From Methylosinus sporium (GTDB taxonomy: Bacteria > Pseudomonadota > Alphaproteobacteria > Rhizobiales > Beijerinckiaceae), in the NCBI RefSeq assembly GCF_003113265.1, contig NZ_PUIV01000007.1, forward strand, positions 62,001-126,000: 64,000 nucleotides of DNA, in the 5' to 3' direction. How positions within the stretch are numbered: position 1 is the stretch's first letter; each line of letters begins with the position of its first letter. Under the pieces are notes generated by a model. The model was not told where the DNA came from, ran no database searches, and saw only the letters and a program-made list of their open reading frames with translations. Shown here one piece after another: positions 10,928-20,483 of this stretch. The translations under genes were made by a program, and so were the position numbers.

Positions 10928-13126
10928 TCACACGCGGAAATGCCTTCCCTGTGGAAGGCTGCTCAGCAATTGCAGGCGAGGCGCCGCATTGTCGCGGCTG
11001 TACCAAGGGTTGAATGCGGGATCCACATAGGCCGCCAGATCATATTTTTTGCGCAGCGCATCCTGTTCGCGGCGGAAGCGCGCGATATTGGCGTCGGTCT
11101 CGTCGCTGCCACGGCTCGCCGATTCATGATGATAGAGCGTTGCGAAAGGCGACCATATGACGCGAAAGCCGGCGCGGCCGGCGCGCATACAATAATCCGT
11201 GTCGTTATAGGCGATCGCGAAATTCTCTTCGTCGAGCTCGCCGATCGCGTCGCGACATGCGCGCGTGACCAACATGCAGGCGCCTGTCACCGCCGCCATG
11301 GATTGGCGCAGGCCGAGCCGGCCCATGGGGCCGGGAAAATCGCCGGGCATTCCGCAGAACCAATGTCCCGCCACCGAGCCGAGACCCATGACGACGCCCG
11401 CATGTTGCACTGTTCCATTGGGATAGAGCAGCCGCGCGCCGACGATTCCTGTCGATGGATAGGCGAGGCAGGAGACCATCTCCTTCAGCCAGCCGGCGTC
11501 GATGACTTGAATGTCGTTGTTGAGCAGCAATAGGCAGTCGCCGCGCGCCGCTCTCAATCCGCGATTGACCTGCCGCGCGAAATTGAACTTCTCCTCGACG
11601 ATATCGACGGAAAAGAAGGAATGAGCGGCTCTCGTCCGCTCATAGAGATCGAGAACGTTCTTGTCCTTCGTGCCATTGTCGACGACGATGATCTCCATGT
11701 TCGGATAGTCGGTCCGGCGCGTCAGATCGTCGAGCAGGCGCGAGACGAGCGCGAAGGAATCGCGGCTCGGCACGATGATGGAGACGAGCGGCCAGGCGTC
11801 CTCTTTCGGCGCGAATCGCACGCGATGAAGATCGGCGTTGCGCGCCGGCTCGATGTGCGCCGGCGCGCCGTCGACGGAATAATGCTCCGAAAGAGCGCGG
11901 CGTGCGCCCGCCGTGGCGCGATCGAGAAAGCTCACGGAATAGCTCTTCCCGTCGCGGCGCCACAAATAGGCCGGATAGGGAAGATGGACGATCTCCTCCG
12001 TCGCGAGGCCGCGCGTGTAGCGCAGCAGCAGATCGTAATCCTGCGAGCCGTCGAAACCCTGCCGCAGGCCGCCGAGCGAAAGCAGCCGCTCGCGGCGATA
12101 GAGCGAGAGATGATTGACGTAATTGACGCCGGAGAGCAGCACCGGGTCGAAGGCCGGCTTGAGCGAATAATGCTTGGGCTGCAGCTGCGCGTCGGCCACG
12201 ATCTCGTCGGTGAAGACGAATTGCGTCTGCGGCGCGCGCTCGATCGTCTCCAGCAGCGCGTCGACGGCGAAGGGCGCGAGCGCGTCGTCGTGATCGATGA
12301 AGCCGACCCAATCGCCGCGCGCTGCGGCGAGCCCGCGATTGGTGGCGGCGGCGATGCCGCCATTCCGCTCGGCGCGCAAAATCGTCACATCGGGCGTCGC
12401 CTCATGGCGCGCGAGCCAGTCGATCGTCTCGCGCGAGGTCGAGCCGTCGTCGGAGAGGATCAGCTCATAGGCCCCGGCTCTTTGAATTCGAAAGGAGTCG
12501 AGCAATTGATCGAGATAGAGCGCGGGCGCGTCATAGACCGGCGTGACGAAGGAGACGGCGGGGCGCTCGCCGGGCCAGGCCGGAGCGCCGGCGAAGCGAT
12601 GATTCGCCATGGCGATCACCTGCTCGAAATGCGGCGTCGCGCCGCGCACCTTTGCGACGCGCGCGCCGACGCCGGAAAGCTCCGCCGCGCCCGGCCGCGC
12701 GATGATCTCGCAGAGCGGCGCCGCGCGCTCGCCCCTCGCCGCAGCGCGCAGGCGTTTGCCGACGAAGGCGCGCACCGATTTCTCGTCATAGGCGATATAG
12801 GTGCGAAAGCGAAACTTCGAAGGGTATGAGGAAGGGTCGAAGCGCACATGGTGCACGCGGCCGAAGCTCCGCAGCGACACGACATAAATGCCGTCGCGCG
12901 TGTGCTTGAGCTCGATCTCCTCATCCGGGACGAAGCCCTTGCCGAAATCGATATAGATGCGCGGGTCGAGCGTCTGATCGGCGTCGGCGACCTCGAGAAT
13001 GATATAGGCCGCGCGAAAAAATCGTGGGGCGAAGACGAAGAGCGGGTCGGGATCGATGGCCTGCCAGCTCTCCCAGCCGAGCCGTCGCAGGCCGGATCGA
13101 CGCAAAGAAGGAATTCTCGGCAACAA
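10928..13126 (-). CDS. Glycosyltransferase with two GT2 domains
   Basis: A large polysaccharide glycosyltransferase of about 732 residues. The first 150 or so residues are beta-rich and unassigned. GT2 domain one starts near residue 189 (AVSFVTPVYDAPALYL) with DDGS and the metal-binding DHDD. Domain two starts near 445 (LVSIIVPSRDS) with VVDNGT and LLNNDIQV. This tandem arrangement resembles rhamnosyl/O-antigen-chain transferases. No in-frame ATG fits. I use the TTG at 13126, because the longer reading runs over the divergent ATPase gene and its promoter, but the start is uncertain by tens of residues. It probably heads the operon with the two methyltransferases. Confidence 0.85.
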   Translation of the reverse strand: MLPRIPSLRRSGLRRLGWESWQAIDPDPLFVFAPRFFRAAYIILEVADADQTLDPRIYIDFGKGFVPDEEIELKHTRDGIYVVSLRSFGRVHHVRFDPSSYPSKFRFRTYIAYDEKSVRAFVGKRLRAAARGERAAPLCEIIARPGAAELSGVGARVAKVRGATPHFEQVIAMANHRFAGAPAWPGERPAVSFVTPVYDAPALYLDQLLDSFRIQRAGAYELILSDDGSTSRETIDWLARHEATPDVTILRAERNGGIAAATNRGLAAARGDWVGFIDHDDALAPFAVDALLETIERAPQTQFVFTDEIVADAQLQPKHYSLKPAFDPVLLSGVNYVNHLSLYRRERLLSLGGLRQGFDGSQDYDLLLRYTRGLATEEIVHLPYPAYLWRRDGKSYSVSFLDRATAGARRALSEHYSVDGAPAHIEPARNADLHRVRFAPKEDAWPLVSIIVPSRDSFALVSRLLDDLTRRTDYPNMEIIVVDNGTKDKNVLDLYERTRAAHSFFSVDIVEEKFNFARQVNRGLRAARGDCLLLLNNDIQVIDAGWLKEMVSCLAYPSTGIVGARLLYPNGTVQHAGVVMGLGSVAGHWFCGMPGDFPGPMGRLGLRQSMAAVTGACMLVTRACRDAIGELDEENFAIAYNDTDYCMRAGRAGFRVIWSPFATLYHHESASRGSDETDANIARFRREQDALRKKYDLAAYVDPAFNPWYSRDNAAPRLQLLSSLPQGRHFRV

Positions 13127-13283
13127 GGCTCTGCTTTCCGCGGATGCGAGTCGGCTCGGGGCTTCGAGCCCGCGTCCTATAGTGGAGCCGCGCCGCCTTG
13201 ACCATAGGTCCGGCGGGCGAGGCCGAAGGGACGCGCTGCGGAGCGAGGGCAAAAGTGGCGGAAAATAGGCCGATCCGCGTGCG

Positions 13284-13312
13284 TGGACGCGGCCGGCGCG
13301 CTGCGCTATAAG
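13284..13312 (+). promoter_or_regulatory. Possible promoter for the export pair
   Basis: TGGACG (13284-13289), 17 bases, TATAAG (13307-13312), about 50 bases before the ATPase start. Reasonable spacing and -10, weak -35. Confidence 0.4.
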
Positions 13313-13364
13313 AGCCGTGGTTCGCGTCGTCGGCGGTTCTGGACGAAACCGGCTCGAAGAGAAG

Positions 13365-14018
13365 ATGATCCAACTTTCAGACGTCTTCAAATTCTATAAG
13401 ACCGAGCGCCACTCGAAGATCATCCTGGACCATGTGTCGATGGTTTTCGACTCGAGCTATTCGTATGGCCTGCTCGGCGTCAACGGCGCCGGCAAATCGA
13501 CGACGCTCAAGATCATCGCCGGCACCGAATTGCCGAATTCCGGCAAGGTGCGCCGCACCGTGCGCGTCTCCTGGCCGCTCGGCTTCAGCGGCGGCTTCCA
13601 TTCGGCGATGACGGGCCGCGAGAATGTGCATTTCGTCGCGCGCATCTATGGCGCCGATCCGCGCAAAGCGGCGATGTTCGTGGAGGAGTTCTCCGAGCTC
13701 GGCGATTATTTCGACGCGCCGGTCAAGACCTATTCGTCGGGCATGGGCGCGCGTCTGGCATTCGGCATGTCGATGGCGATCGAGTTCGAGGTCTATCTCA
13801 TCGACGAGATCACCGGCGTCGGGGATATGAGCTTTCAGAAGCGATGCCAGGAGGCTTTCGATCAGCGGCGCAAGAACGCCAGCGTGATCCTGGTCTCGCA
13901 TTCCATGCAGACGATCGCCGATTATTGCGATCGCGGCGGCGTGCTGGTCGAGGGGCGGCTCTTCATGTTCGACACGGTCGGCAAGGCGATCGAAATGTAC
14001 AACCGCGTGAACAGATAG
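13365..14018 (+). CDS. kpsT: Polysaccharide ABC exporter, ATP-binding subunit (KpsT type)
   Basis: A 217-residue ATPase of the capsule/O-antigen ABC exporter class. It begins MIQLSDVFKFYKTERHSKII. Walker A is GVNGAGKSTTLK, the signature region YSSGMGARLAFG, Walker B VYLIDEITGVGD, and the switch histidine is in SVILVSHSMQ. The short length, without a C-terminal glycan-binding domain, fits KpsT rather than Wzt. It is followed seven bases later by the KpsE-like gene. The permease partner (KpsM) that should form the channel is not in this window, which is unusual because kpsM and kpsT are normally adjacent. Confidence 0.92.
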   Translation: MIQLSDVFKFYKTERHSKIILDHVSMVFDSSYSYGLLGVNGAGKSTTLKIIAGTELPNSGKVRRTVRVSWPLGFSGGFHSAMTGRENVHFVARIYGADPRKAAMFVEEFSELGDYFDAPVKTYSSGMGARLAFGMSMAIEFEVYLIDEITGVGDMSFQKRCQEAFDQRRKNASVILVSHSMQTIADYCDRGGVLVEGRLFMFDTVGKAIEMYNRVNR

Positions 14019-14025
14019 GGCGAGG

Positions 14026-15300
14026 ATGGACGAGCCTCAAAAGTCTCCCGAACTTCGCACCGTCAATGCGCTGGAGCGCGCCGAGGCCGTCCAGCGCTTC
14101 TTGTCGGAGGCGGCGCGGCGGGCGCGCTTTTCGGCGCGCGCGCGCGGCGCCTATCAGAAATCCAGCTTCGCGGAGCGCCGCGGCGCCAGAGCGATGCGCA
14201 TCGCCTTCCTGATTCTCGCCATCGTCATTGTGGCGATCCCCAATGTCGCGGGGGCGCTCTACTATGGGGTGCTCGCCTCCGACCAATATGTCGCCGAGGC
14301 GAAATTCACCGTGAGCAGCGCGGCCATTCCCAAGCTCGACGGCCTCGGCTCCGTGACCGGCCTGCCGCAGATGATGATTTTTCAGGATACGATGATCATC
14401 GCCGATTATATTCAGAGCCGGGCGATGGTGGAGCAGCTCGAGCGGCAGGTCGATCTGCGCGAGCGCTACGGAGCCGAGCGGATCGATTGGTGGGCGCGCT
14501 TCGACAAGTCGAAATCGATCGAGAAATTCACCGATTACTGGAAGAAGATGACCGCCGCGACGATCGGCTTTCCATCGGGAATCGTCACGCTGACGATTCG
14601 CGCCTTCTCGCCGGCCGACGCCAAGGCCATCGGCGACAGGGTGATCGCCGATTGCGAGGCTCTGGTCAACGAGCTCAATGAGCGGATGCGGCAGGACACG
14701 GTCCGGGCGTCGGAGCAGGATCTCGCGCGCGCCGCCAAGCGGCTCGAGGTCGCGCGCGTGAATTTGGAGCGCGCGCGCAATGCGGAAGGGCTGATCGACG
14801 TCCGCCAGACGAGCAAATCGCAGAGCGAGCTGATCTCGTCGATCGAGCACGATCTGCTGAAATATCAGCAGGAATATCTCACGCAGTCGCGTTACGTCGA
14901 CGAGAGCGCGCCGCAGATGCGGGTGATGAAGCGACGCATCGAGGCGCTCGAGAAGCAGATCGTCGAGCGCAAAGCGGAGATCACCAAGCGCGAGGCGCAG
15001 GGGATCGACGCGCTCGCGCGCAAAACGCTCTCCGGCAAGATGACGACATTCGCCAATCTCGATCTCGAACATAAGATCGCCGAGTCGAGCTATGAGATCG
15101 CCACCGCCTCGCTCGATGGCGCCCGTCTGCTCAGCGAGCGCAAGCTGCTCTATCTGCATCAGATCGAGGCTCCGGCGCTGCCGGAGGAGGCCCGCTATCC
15201 GCGGCGCTGGCTCTATTTCGGCGTGCTGTTCGCGATTTCGCTGGCGCTCTATGGAATCATCGTCGGCCTCATCGCCTTCGTGCGCAATCACATGGCCTGA
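14026..15300 (+). CDS. kpsE: Capsule export inner-membrane protein (KpsE/BexC/Wzz-like)
   Basis: A 424-residue polysaccharide co-polymerase/export protein. The cytoplasmic N-terminus of about 55 residues is basic. TM1 is AMRIAFLILAIVIVAIPNVA, followed by the periplasmic start YYGVLASDQYVAEAKFTVSS typical of this family. A long coiled coil (residues about 215-350, rich in Glu/Arg/Lys) is followed by a final TM, LYFGVLFAISLALYGIIVGL. It spans the periplasm to couple the ABC exporter to the outer-membrane channel. Seven bases separate it from kpsT, so they are co-transcribed. The 3' end carries a 17-base tandem repeat. Confidence 0.9.
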   Translation: MDEPQKSPELRTVNALERAEAVQRFLSEAARRARFSARARGAYQKSSFAERRGARAMRIAFLILAIVIVAIPNVAGALYYGVLASDQYVAEAKFTVSSAAIPKLDGLGSVTGLPQMMIFQDTMIIADYIQSRAMVEQLERQVDLRERYGAERIDWWARFDKSKSIEKFTDYWKKMTAATIGFPSGIVTLTIRAFSPADAKAIGDRVIADCEALVNELNERMRQDTVRASEQDLARAAKRLEVARVNLERARNAEGLIDVRQTSKSQSELISSIEHDLLKYQQEYLTQSRYVDESAPQMRVMKRRIEALEKQIVERKAEITKREAQGIDALARKTLSGKMTTFANLDLEHKIAESSYEIATASLDGARLLSERKLLYLHQIEAPALPEEARYPRRWLYFGVLFAISLALYGIIVGLIAFVRNHMA

Positions 15301-15344
15301 GCGGTCATTTGGCCTGAAGAGTCACTCGGCCTGAGCGGTCTCAA
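15294..15344 (+). repeat. Three-copy 17-bp tandem repeat at the end of kpsE
   Basis: GGCCTGAGCGGTC, GGCCTGAAGAGTC and GGCCTGAGCGGTC start at 15294, 15311 and 15328, a period of 17 bases. The first copy contains the kpsE stop codon, so the stop and its flank appear duplicated. It separates kpsE from the convergent rfbA. Confidence 0.65.
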
Positions 15345-16210
15345 CGTTCTCGCGCCACTTGCGTCAGATAGGCGCCATATTGGCTCTTGACCAATTTCTG
15401 CGCGGCGGCGCGCAGCGTGTCGGCGTCGATCCAGCCTTGGCGGAAGGCGATCTCCTCGAGGCAGGCGATGCGCTGCCCCTGCCGCAGCTCTATCGCGCGC
15501 ACATATTCCGCCGCCTCCAGCAGCGAGGCCGGCGTGCCCGTGTCGAGCCAGGCGAAGCCGCGCCCCAATCGCTCGACCGTCAATTCGCCGTGCTGGAGAT
15601 AGATGTTGTTGAGATCGGTGATCTCCAATTCGCCGCGCGACGAAGGTCGCAGCTCCGCCGCGAAATGCGGCGCGCGCTCGTCATAGAAATAGAGGCCCGT
15701 GACCGCCCAATTGGATTTGGGCGCCTTCGGCTTCTCCTCGAGCGACAGCGCGCGGCCATCGGCGTCGAAATCGACGACGCCGTAACGCTCGGGATCGGCG
15801 ACGTGATAGGCGAAGACGGTGGCGCCGCGGCGCGACGCCTTCGCCTTGGTCAGCGATTCGGTGAGGCCATGGCCGTAGAAAATATTGTCGCCGAGCACGA
15901 GCACCGAGCTTCGCCCTTCGACGAAGCTCGCGCCGATGACATAGGCCTGCGCCAGCCCATCCGGGCGCGGCTGCACGGCGTAGGTGAAAGAGACGCCCCA
16001 TTGCGCGCCGGAGCCGAGCAGGCGCCGAAAGGCCGCTTCATCTTCCGGCGTCGTGATCACGAGAATTTCGCGCACGCCGGCGAGCATCAGCGCGCTCAGC
16101 GGATAATAGATCATCGGCTTGTCATAGACCGGCAGCAATTGCTTGGAGACGGCGAGCGTCGCGGGATGAAGTCGCGTTCCGCTGCCGCCGGCGAGAATGA
16201 TTCCACGCAT
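15341..16210 (-). CDS. rfbA: Glucose-1-phosphate thymidylyltransferase
   Basis: RmlA/RfbA, first step of dTDP-L-rhamnose synthesis (glucose-1-P + dTTP to dTDP-glucose). It is 289 residues, normal length. The nucleotide-binding motif is [16 protein letters not shown], with [24 protein letters not shown] and [21 protein letters not shown]. The start at 16210 is the canonical N-terminus. It is the last gene of an rfbB-rfbC-rfbD-rfbA operon; rfbD stops two bases before this ATG. Confidence 0.97.
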   Translation of the reverse strand: MRGIILAGGSGTRLHPATLAVSKQLLPVYDKPMIYYPLSALMLAGVREILVITTPEDEAAFRRLLGSGAQWGVSFTYAVQPRPDGLAQAYVIGASFVEGRSSVLVLGDNIFYGHGLTESLTKAKASRRGATVFAYHVADPERYGVVDFDADGRALSLEEKPKAPKSNWAVTGLYFYDERAPHFAAELRPSSRGELEITDLNNIYLQHGELTVERLGRGFAWLDTGTPASLLEAAEYVRAIELRQGQRIACLEEIAFRQGWIDADTLRAAAQKLVKSQYGAYLTQVARER

Positions 16211-16212
16211 TT

Positions 16213-17109
16213 TCAGGCTCCTCGGTCTGTGGGGCCGGCGAGCAGCCTGTCGACGCAGGCTGCGAGCGATCGGCGCCAGTCTGGCAGAGCGACGCAATAG
16301 ACATGTGAAAGCTCGGCGTTGTCGAGGCGCGAATTGGCCGGGCGCCGCGCCGGCGTCGGAAAATCGGCCGTCGCGATGCGACGCACGCGCACGGCTCGAC
16401 GGCCATGTTCTGTCGCGCGCGCGAAGATCGCCTCTGCGACATCGGCCCAGCAGGCTTCGCCGGCGCCGGTCATGTGAAACACGCCGCGCAGCTGCGGCGC
16501 GCCGTCCTGCCGCAGGCGGGCCGCGACGGCGAGCGCGGCGTCGGCGAGGTCGAGCGCGCTCGTCGGATTGCCGAGCTGATCGGCGACGACGCCGACCTCC
16601 TCGCGCGTCTCGCCGAGGCGCAACATAGTGCGCACGAAATTCACGCCGAAGGGGCTGTAGACCCAGGCCGTACGGAGAATGACCGAGTTCGGACAGAGCG
16701 CGGCGACGCGCCTTTCGCCTTCGAGCTTGGAGCGGCCATAGGCGCCGAGCGGCGCGGTTGCGTCGTCCTCGCGATAGGGACGCGGCGCGGAGCCGTCGAA
16801 CACATAATCGGTGGAAAAATGGATGAGCGGAACGCCGAGCTCGGCCGCCGCCTCGGCGACATGGCCGGCGCCCTCGCCATTGACGCGAAACGCGAGCTCT
16901 TCTTCCTGCTCGGCCTTGTCGACGGCGGTATAGGCGGCGGCGTTGACGATCACATCGCCGCGCGCGTCGAACAACGCCGCGCGCAGGCCGTCGCGGTTCA
17001 ATAGATCGAGAAGCGGCCGGCCGAGCGCGACAATTTCCGCCGCATCCGTCGCGCGCTCACGCAGAGCGGTGACGAGCTGGCCCTGCGTTCCGGTGACGAT
17101 GATGCGCAT
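16213..17109 (-). CDS. rfbD: dTDP-4-dehydrorhamnose reductase
   Basis: RmlD, the NAD(P)H-dependent last step to dTDP-L-rhamnose. It is 298 residues. The N-terminal Rossmann motif is [37 protein letters not shown] and the catalytic YGRSK are all present. I chose the ATG at 17109. A GTG at 17121 overlaps the rfbC stop (GTGA) and would add MSAP, equally consistent with coupling. Part of the rfbBCDA operon. Confidence 0.96.
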   Translation of the reverse strand: MRIIVTGTQGQLVTALRERATDAAEIVALGRPLLDLLNRDGLRAALFDARGDVIVNAAAYTAVDKAEQEEELAFRVNGEGAGHVAEAAAELGVPLIHFSTDYVFDGSAPRPYREDDATAPLGAYGRSKLEGERRVAALCPNSVILRTAWVYSPFGVNFVRTMLRLGETREEVGVVADQLGNPTSALDLADAALAVAARLRQDGAPQLRGVFHMTGAGEACWADVAEAIFARATEHGRRAVRVRRIATADFPTPARRPANSRLDNAELSHVYCVALPDWRRSLAACVDRLLAGPTDRGA

Positions 17110-17117
17110 GGGCGCGC

Positions 17118-17675
17118 TCACGCGAATGTTTCGGCGAGATCGCGCAGGCGCGGCCAGCGGCGATCCTTCTCCGAAAGAATGGCGCGCTCGGGAGCGATCG
17201 GCCAGGCGATGTCGAGATCGGGATCGTCGAAGGCGAGTCCGCGATCATGCGGCGCCGAATGGAAATTCGTCACCTTGTAGAGGACCTCCGTATCGGGTTC
17301 GAGCGTGCAGAAGCCATGCGCAAAGCCTTTCGGCACGATGAGCTGGCGCCAGTCTTCGGCGGAAAGCTCGACGGCGACATGGCGTCCGTAGCTCGGCGAA
17401 GAGCGGCGAATATCGACCGCCACATCCAAAATTCGGCCGCGCGCCACTCGCACCAGCTTGTCCTGCGCGAAAGGCTCTGTCTGGAAATGCAGCCCGCGAA
17501 TGACGCCGATGTCGCGTGAGAGCGAATGATTGTCCTGGACGAAGCAGAAGGACGGCAGGCCGTGTTCCTCCCATCGCCTTTGATTATAGGTCTCGGAGAA
17601 AAAGCCGCGGGCGTCGCCGAACCGATCCGGCGTGACGATCTTGACGCCTTCGAGCGCCGTGTCTTCGACCTTCAT
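17118..17675 (-). CDS. rfbC: dTDP-4-dehydrorhamnose 3,5-epimerase
   Basis: RmlC, a cupin epimerase of dTDP-4-keto-6-deoxyglucose. It is 185 residues, full length. It shows FSETYNQRRWEEHG, FVQDNHSLS, GVIRGLHFQ with the catalytic His, and FAHGFCTLEPDTEVLYKVTN. The ATG at 17675 is preceded by AGAGGA. Third-step enzyme of the rhamnose operon, 28 bases downstream of rfbB. Confidence 0.96.
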   Translation of the reverse strand: MKVEDTALEGVKIVTPDRFGDARGFFSETYNQRRWEEHGLPSFCFVQDNHSLSRDIGVIRGLHFQTEPFAQDKLVRVARGRILDVAVDIRRSSPSYGRHVAVELSAEDWRQLIVPKGFAHGFCTLEPDTEVLYKVTNFHSAPHDRGLAFDDPDLDIAWPIAPERAILSEKDRRWPRLRDLAETFA

Positions 17676-17703
17676 ACTGTCCTCTTAGGGGCGGCGCCGG
17701 GCG

Positions 17704-18753
17704 TCATAGGGTGGAGCCGAGACGCTCGCCGCGATATTTGCCGGAGCGGATCGCCGACCACCACTTCTCATTGTCGAGATACCAGCGCACGGTTTTGCGC
17801 AGCCCGCTGGCGAAGCTCTCCTTGGCGCGCCAGCCGAGCTCGCGCTCGATCTTGGAGCAATCGATCGCATAGCGCAGATCATGGCCCGGCCGATCCTGCA
17901 CGAAGGCGATCAACTCGCGGTGGGAGCGCACGCGGGGCCTGAGCTCATCGAGACTATCGCAGATCGCCTGCACCACCTCTATATTGCGCATCTCGGAGCG
18001 GCCGCCGACATTATAGGTCTGGCCGACGGCGCCGGCGCGCACGACGGTGAGCAGCGCCTCGGCGTGATCCTCGACATAGAGCCAGTCGCGCACATTCTCG
18101 CCGCGCCCATAGACGGGCAGGGGCTTCTCCTCCAGCGCATTGAGAATGACGAGCGGAATGAGCTTCTCCGGGAAATGATAGGGGCCGTAATTATTGGAGC
18201 AATTGGTGATTATGGTCGGCAGGCCATAGGTCTCGCGCCAGGCGCGGGCGAGATGGTCGGAGCCCGCCTTGGAGGCCGAATAGGGCGAGTTGGGCGAATA
18301 GGGCGTGTCCTCGCGAAACAATCCTTCGGCCCCGAGCGCGCCGAACACTTCATCGGTCGAGACATGCAGGAAGCGAAAATTCGCGGCCTTCGCCGCATCG
18401 AGGCGGCGCCAATAGTCGAGCGCGGCGGACAGCAGAGTGAATGTGCCGACGACATTGGTCTCGATGAAGGCGGCCGGCCCGTCGATGGAGCGATCGACAT
18501 GGCTCTCGGCGGCGAGATGCATCACCGCATCGGGCTGGAAGGCGTCGAAGGCGGCGGCGACGGCGGCGCGGTCGCATATATCGGCGCGACGGAAGGAATA
18601 GCGCGGATCGCCGGCGATCGGCGCGAGCGAATCGAGATTGCCGGCGTAAGTGAGCTTGTCGAAGACGAGCAGCTCATGCGGCGTCGTCTCGATGATGCGG
18701 CGCGAGAGCGCAGAGCCGATGAAGCCGGCCCCGCCGGTGACGAGGATGCGCAT
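17704..18753 (-). CDS. rfbB: dTDP-glucose 4,6-dehydratase
   Basis: RmlB, an extended short-chain dehydrogenase making dTDP-4-keto-6-deoxyglucose. It is 349 residues. It starts [16 protein letters not shown], with the NAD-binding GGAGFIG, the catalytic [11 protein letters not shown] and [17 protein letters not shown]. The ATG at 18753 gives the classic start; an ATG seven codons upstream (18774) is possible, and neither has a strong ribosome-binding site. First gene of the rhamnose operon. Confidence 0.96.
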   Translation of the reverse strand: MRILVTGGAGFIGSALSRRIIETTPHELLVFDKLTYAGNLDSLAPIAGDPRYSFRRADICDRAAVAAAFDAFQPDAVMHLAAESHVDRSIDGPAAFIETNVVGTFTLLSAALDYWRRLDAAKAANFRFLHVSTDEVFGALGAEGLFREDTPYSPNSPYSASKAGSDHLARAWRETYGLPTIITNCSNNYGPYHFPEKLIPLVILNALEEKPLPVYGRGENVRDWLYVEDHAEALLTVVRAGAVGQTYNVGGRSEMRNIEVVQAICDSLDELRPRVRSHRELIAFVQDRPGHDLRYAIDCSKIERELGWRAKESFASGLRKTVRWYLDNEKWWSAIRSGKYRGERLGSTL

Positions 18754-19163
18754 CCTATCGCCCGATCCGTTCATGGCCGGCGGCGTTCGTCGCCAGGGAG
18801 AGAAAGCGAGAGGGAGGGAGAGAGCGAGAGGGAAGAGGCATTTGCGAAAAGCACCCTGTTCCTGGTCTCGAGGATTTGTCGCCCGGCCGTCGATGCTGCA
18901 AGGTCTTTCTTTTCAATCCGCGCCTATTGAAAGATCGCGACGCCGCTGTCAACTCCGGCTCGTCGCGGCGTTCCGGGAAGAGTCGGCGAATTATGTCTTT
19001 TATGCGGCTTTTCTCGTTCGGACGGCGCCCTTTCCCGGACGCCCGGTGGTTGTGGCCGTCGAGTTTGGAGTTGTTCCAGACTCCTTGCGCCGGACGGCGG
19101 TTTCGCGCTATCCCGCGATAAATCGGGCCGCGACGCATCGCCGGCCGTACAGAAGAGTAATCG
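18754..19163. other. Divergent intergenic region, rfbB / MFS gene
   Basis: About 410 bases with no supported gene. At 18797-18838 the plus strand is a run of G and A with few other bases (GAGAGGGAGGGAGAGAGC-like), a polypurine tract. Promoters for the divergent rfb operon and MFS gene should lie here, but I could not assign them. Confidence 0.5.
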
Positions 19164-20390
19164 ATGTTTCAGCGTCCCGGCAAGGCGGCCTTCGCCTTCA
19201 TTCTCGTCACCGTCGCGCTCGACATGCTGGCGCTCGGCGTGATGATTCCGGTGCTTCCCAAGCTCATCGTGGAGTTCGAGGGCGGCGATCTCAAAAGCGC
19301 CGCCGTGGCGACGGGGGTGTTCGGTTTCGCCTGGGCCTTGATGCAATTCCTGTTTCAGCCCGTGCTCGGCGCGCTGTCCGATCGTTTCGGCCGTCGGCCG
19401 GTGGTGCTCTTGTCCAACCTCGGCATGGGACTCGATTACGTGTTCATGGCGCTGGCGCCATCCTTGTCCTTCCTCTTCGTCGGCCGGCTGATATCGGGCG
19501 TGACGGCGGCGAGCGTCTCGACGGCGACGGCCTATATCGCGGACATCACCGAGCCGGAGAAGCGCGCCGGCCGATTCGGCATGATCGGCGCGGCTTTCGG
19601 CGTCGGCTTCATCCTCGGCCCGGCGCTCGGCGGCGTGCTCGGCAATCATGATTTGCGCTATCCCTTCTGGGCGGCGGCGGCGCTGAGCCTGCTCAATGCG
19701 GCCTATGGCTATTTCATCCTGCCGGAATCGCTTGCGCCGGAGAAGCGCGCCGGCGCCGTCCTTTGGCGCAGCGCCAATGTGCTGGGCTCGCTCGATTTTC
19801 TGCGTCGCGACCGCTCGCTGGCTCTGCTCGCCGTCGCGATTTTCCTCTCCTATCTCGCGCATGAATCGCTGCCGAGCCTCTTCGTGCTCTACACCGAATA
19901 TCGCTACCATTGGGACGCCGAGACGACCGGCTGGGCGCTGGCCATCGTCGGCGTGTCGCAGACGGTGGTGTCCGGCGGGCTGGTGCGGCCGGCCGTCAAG
20001 CGCTTCGGCGAGCGCGCGACGCTGGTCGTCGCTCTGGCGGCGGGCGCGCTCGGCTTCGCGGCCTACGCCTTCGCGCCCACGGGCGGGATCTTCATGGCGG
20101 CGCCGCCGCTCATCGCCCTCTGGGCCATGGCCAATCCGGCCTTTCAGGGCCTCGCCACGCGCTTCGCCTCGGCCTCGGAGCAAGGGCGGCTGCAAGGCGC
20201 GCTGTCGAGCCTGCGCGGCGTCTCCGGCATGGTCGGGCCGTTGTTCTTCACGCAGATTCTCTCCCTTTCGATCGGCGCCGGCGGCTTTCCGGGGGCGGGC
20301 TATTTCGTCGCGGCGCTGCTGCTCGCGGCGAGCCTTTTCGTGGCGCGCAGCGCCGTGAGCGCCGCCGTGGCCGATCCCGCTTCCGTCTGA
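19164..20390 (+). CDS. MFS efflux transporter, TetA-like
   Basis: A 408-residue, 12-helix major facilitator. It has the inter-helix 2-3 motif GALSDRFGRRPV and, in helix 5, the antiporter motif FGVGFILGPALGG, typical of drug/proton antiporters of the tetracycline-resistance (TCR/TetA) branch. It opens with the helix FAFILVTVALDMLALGVMIP, including the D-x-x-x-x-G pattern seen in that branch. Homologues in alphaproteobacteria are often annotated as tetracycline efflux, but the substrate cannot be told from sequence. No TetR-like gene is adjacent. Confidence 0.9.
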   Translation: MFQRPGKAAFAFILVTVALDMLALGVMIPVLPKLIVEFEGGDLKSAAVATGVFGFAWALMQFLFQPVLGALSDRFGRRPVVLLSNLGMGLDYVFMALAPSLSFLFVGRLISGVTAASVSTATAYIADITEPEKRAGRFGMIGAAFGVGFILGPALGGVLGNHDLRYPFWAAAALSLLNAAYGYFILPESLAPEKRAGAVLWRSANVLGSLDFLRRDRSLALLAVAIFLSYLAHESLPSLFVLYTEYRYHWDAETTGWALAIVGVSQTVVSGGLVRPAVKRFGERATLVVALAAGALGFAAYAFAPTGGIFMAAPPLIALWAMANPAFQGLATRFASASEQGRLQGALSSLRGVSGMVGPLFFTQILSLSIGAGGFPGAGYFVAALLLAASLFVARSAVSAAVADPASV

Positions 20391-20483
20391 ATCGAGATGG
20401 CGGTTCGACGTCGCAATCCGCCGCGCGGCCGCTTATATTGACGGCGCGCGCGGACCTCTCGGCCGGCGCGTCGGGAGATGTGC

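Noticed and set aside
18797-18838. Polypurine tract as a possible protein-coding or CRISPR-like repeat
   Set aside because: It is an irregular GA-rich stretch without spaced units, so not a CRISPR array. Kept only as a compositional note.
18755-19138. Minus-strand frame in the rfbB/MFS gap
   Set aside because: It overlaps the rfbB start, is very basic, and has no ribosome-binding site or recognisable pattern.
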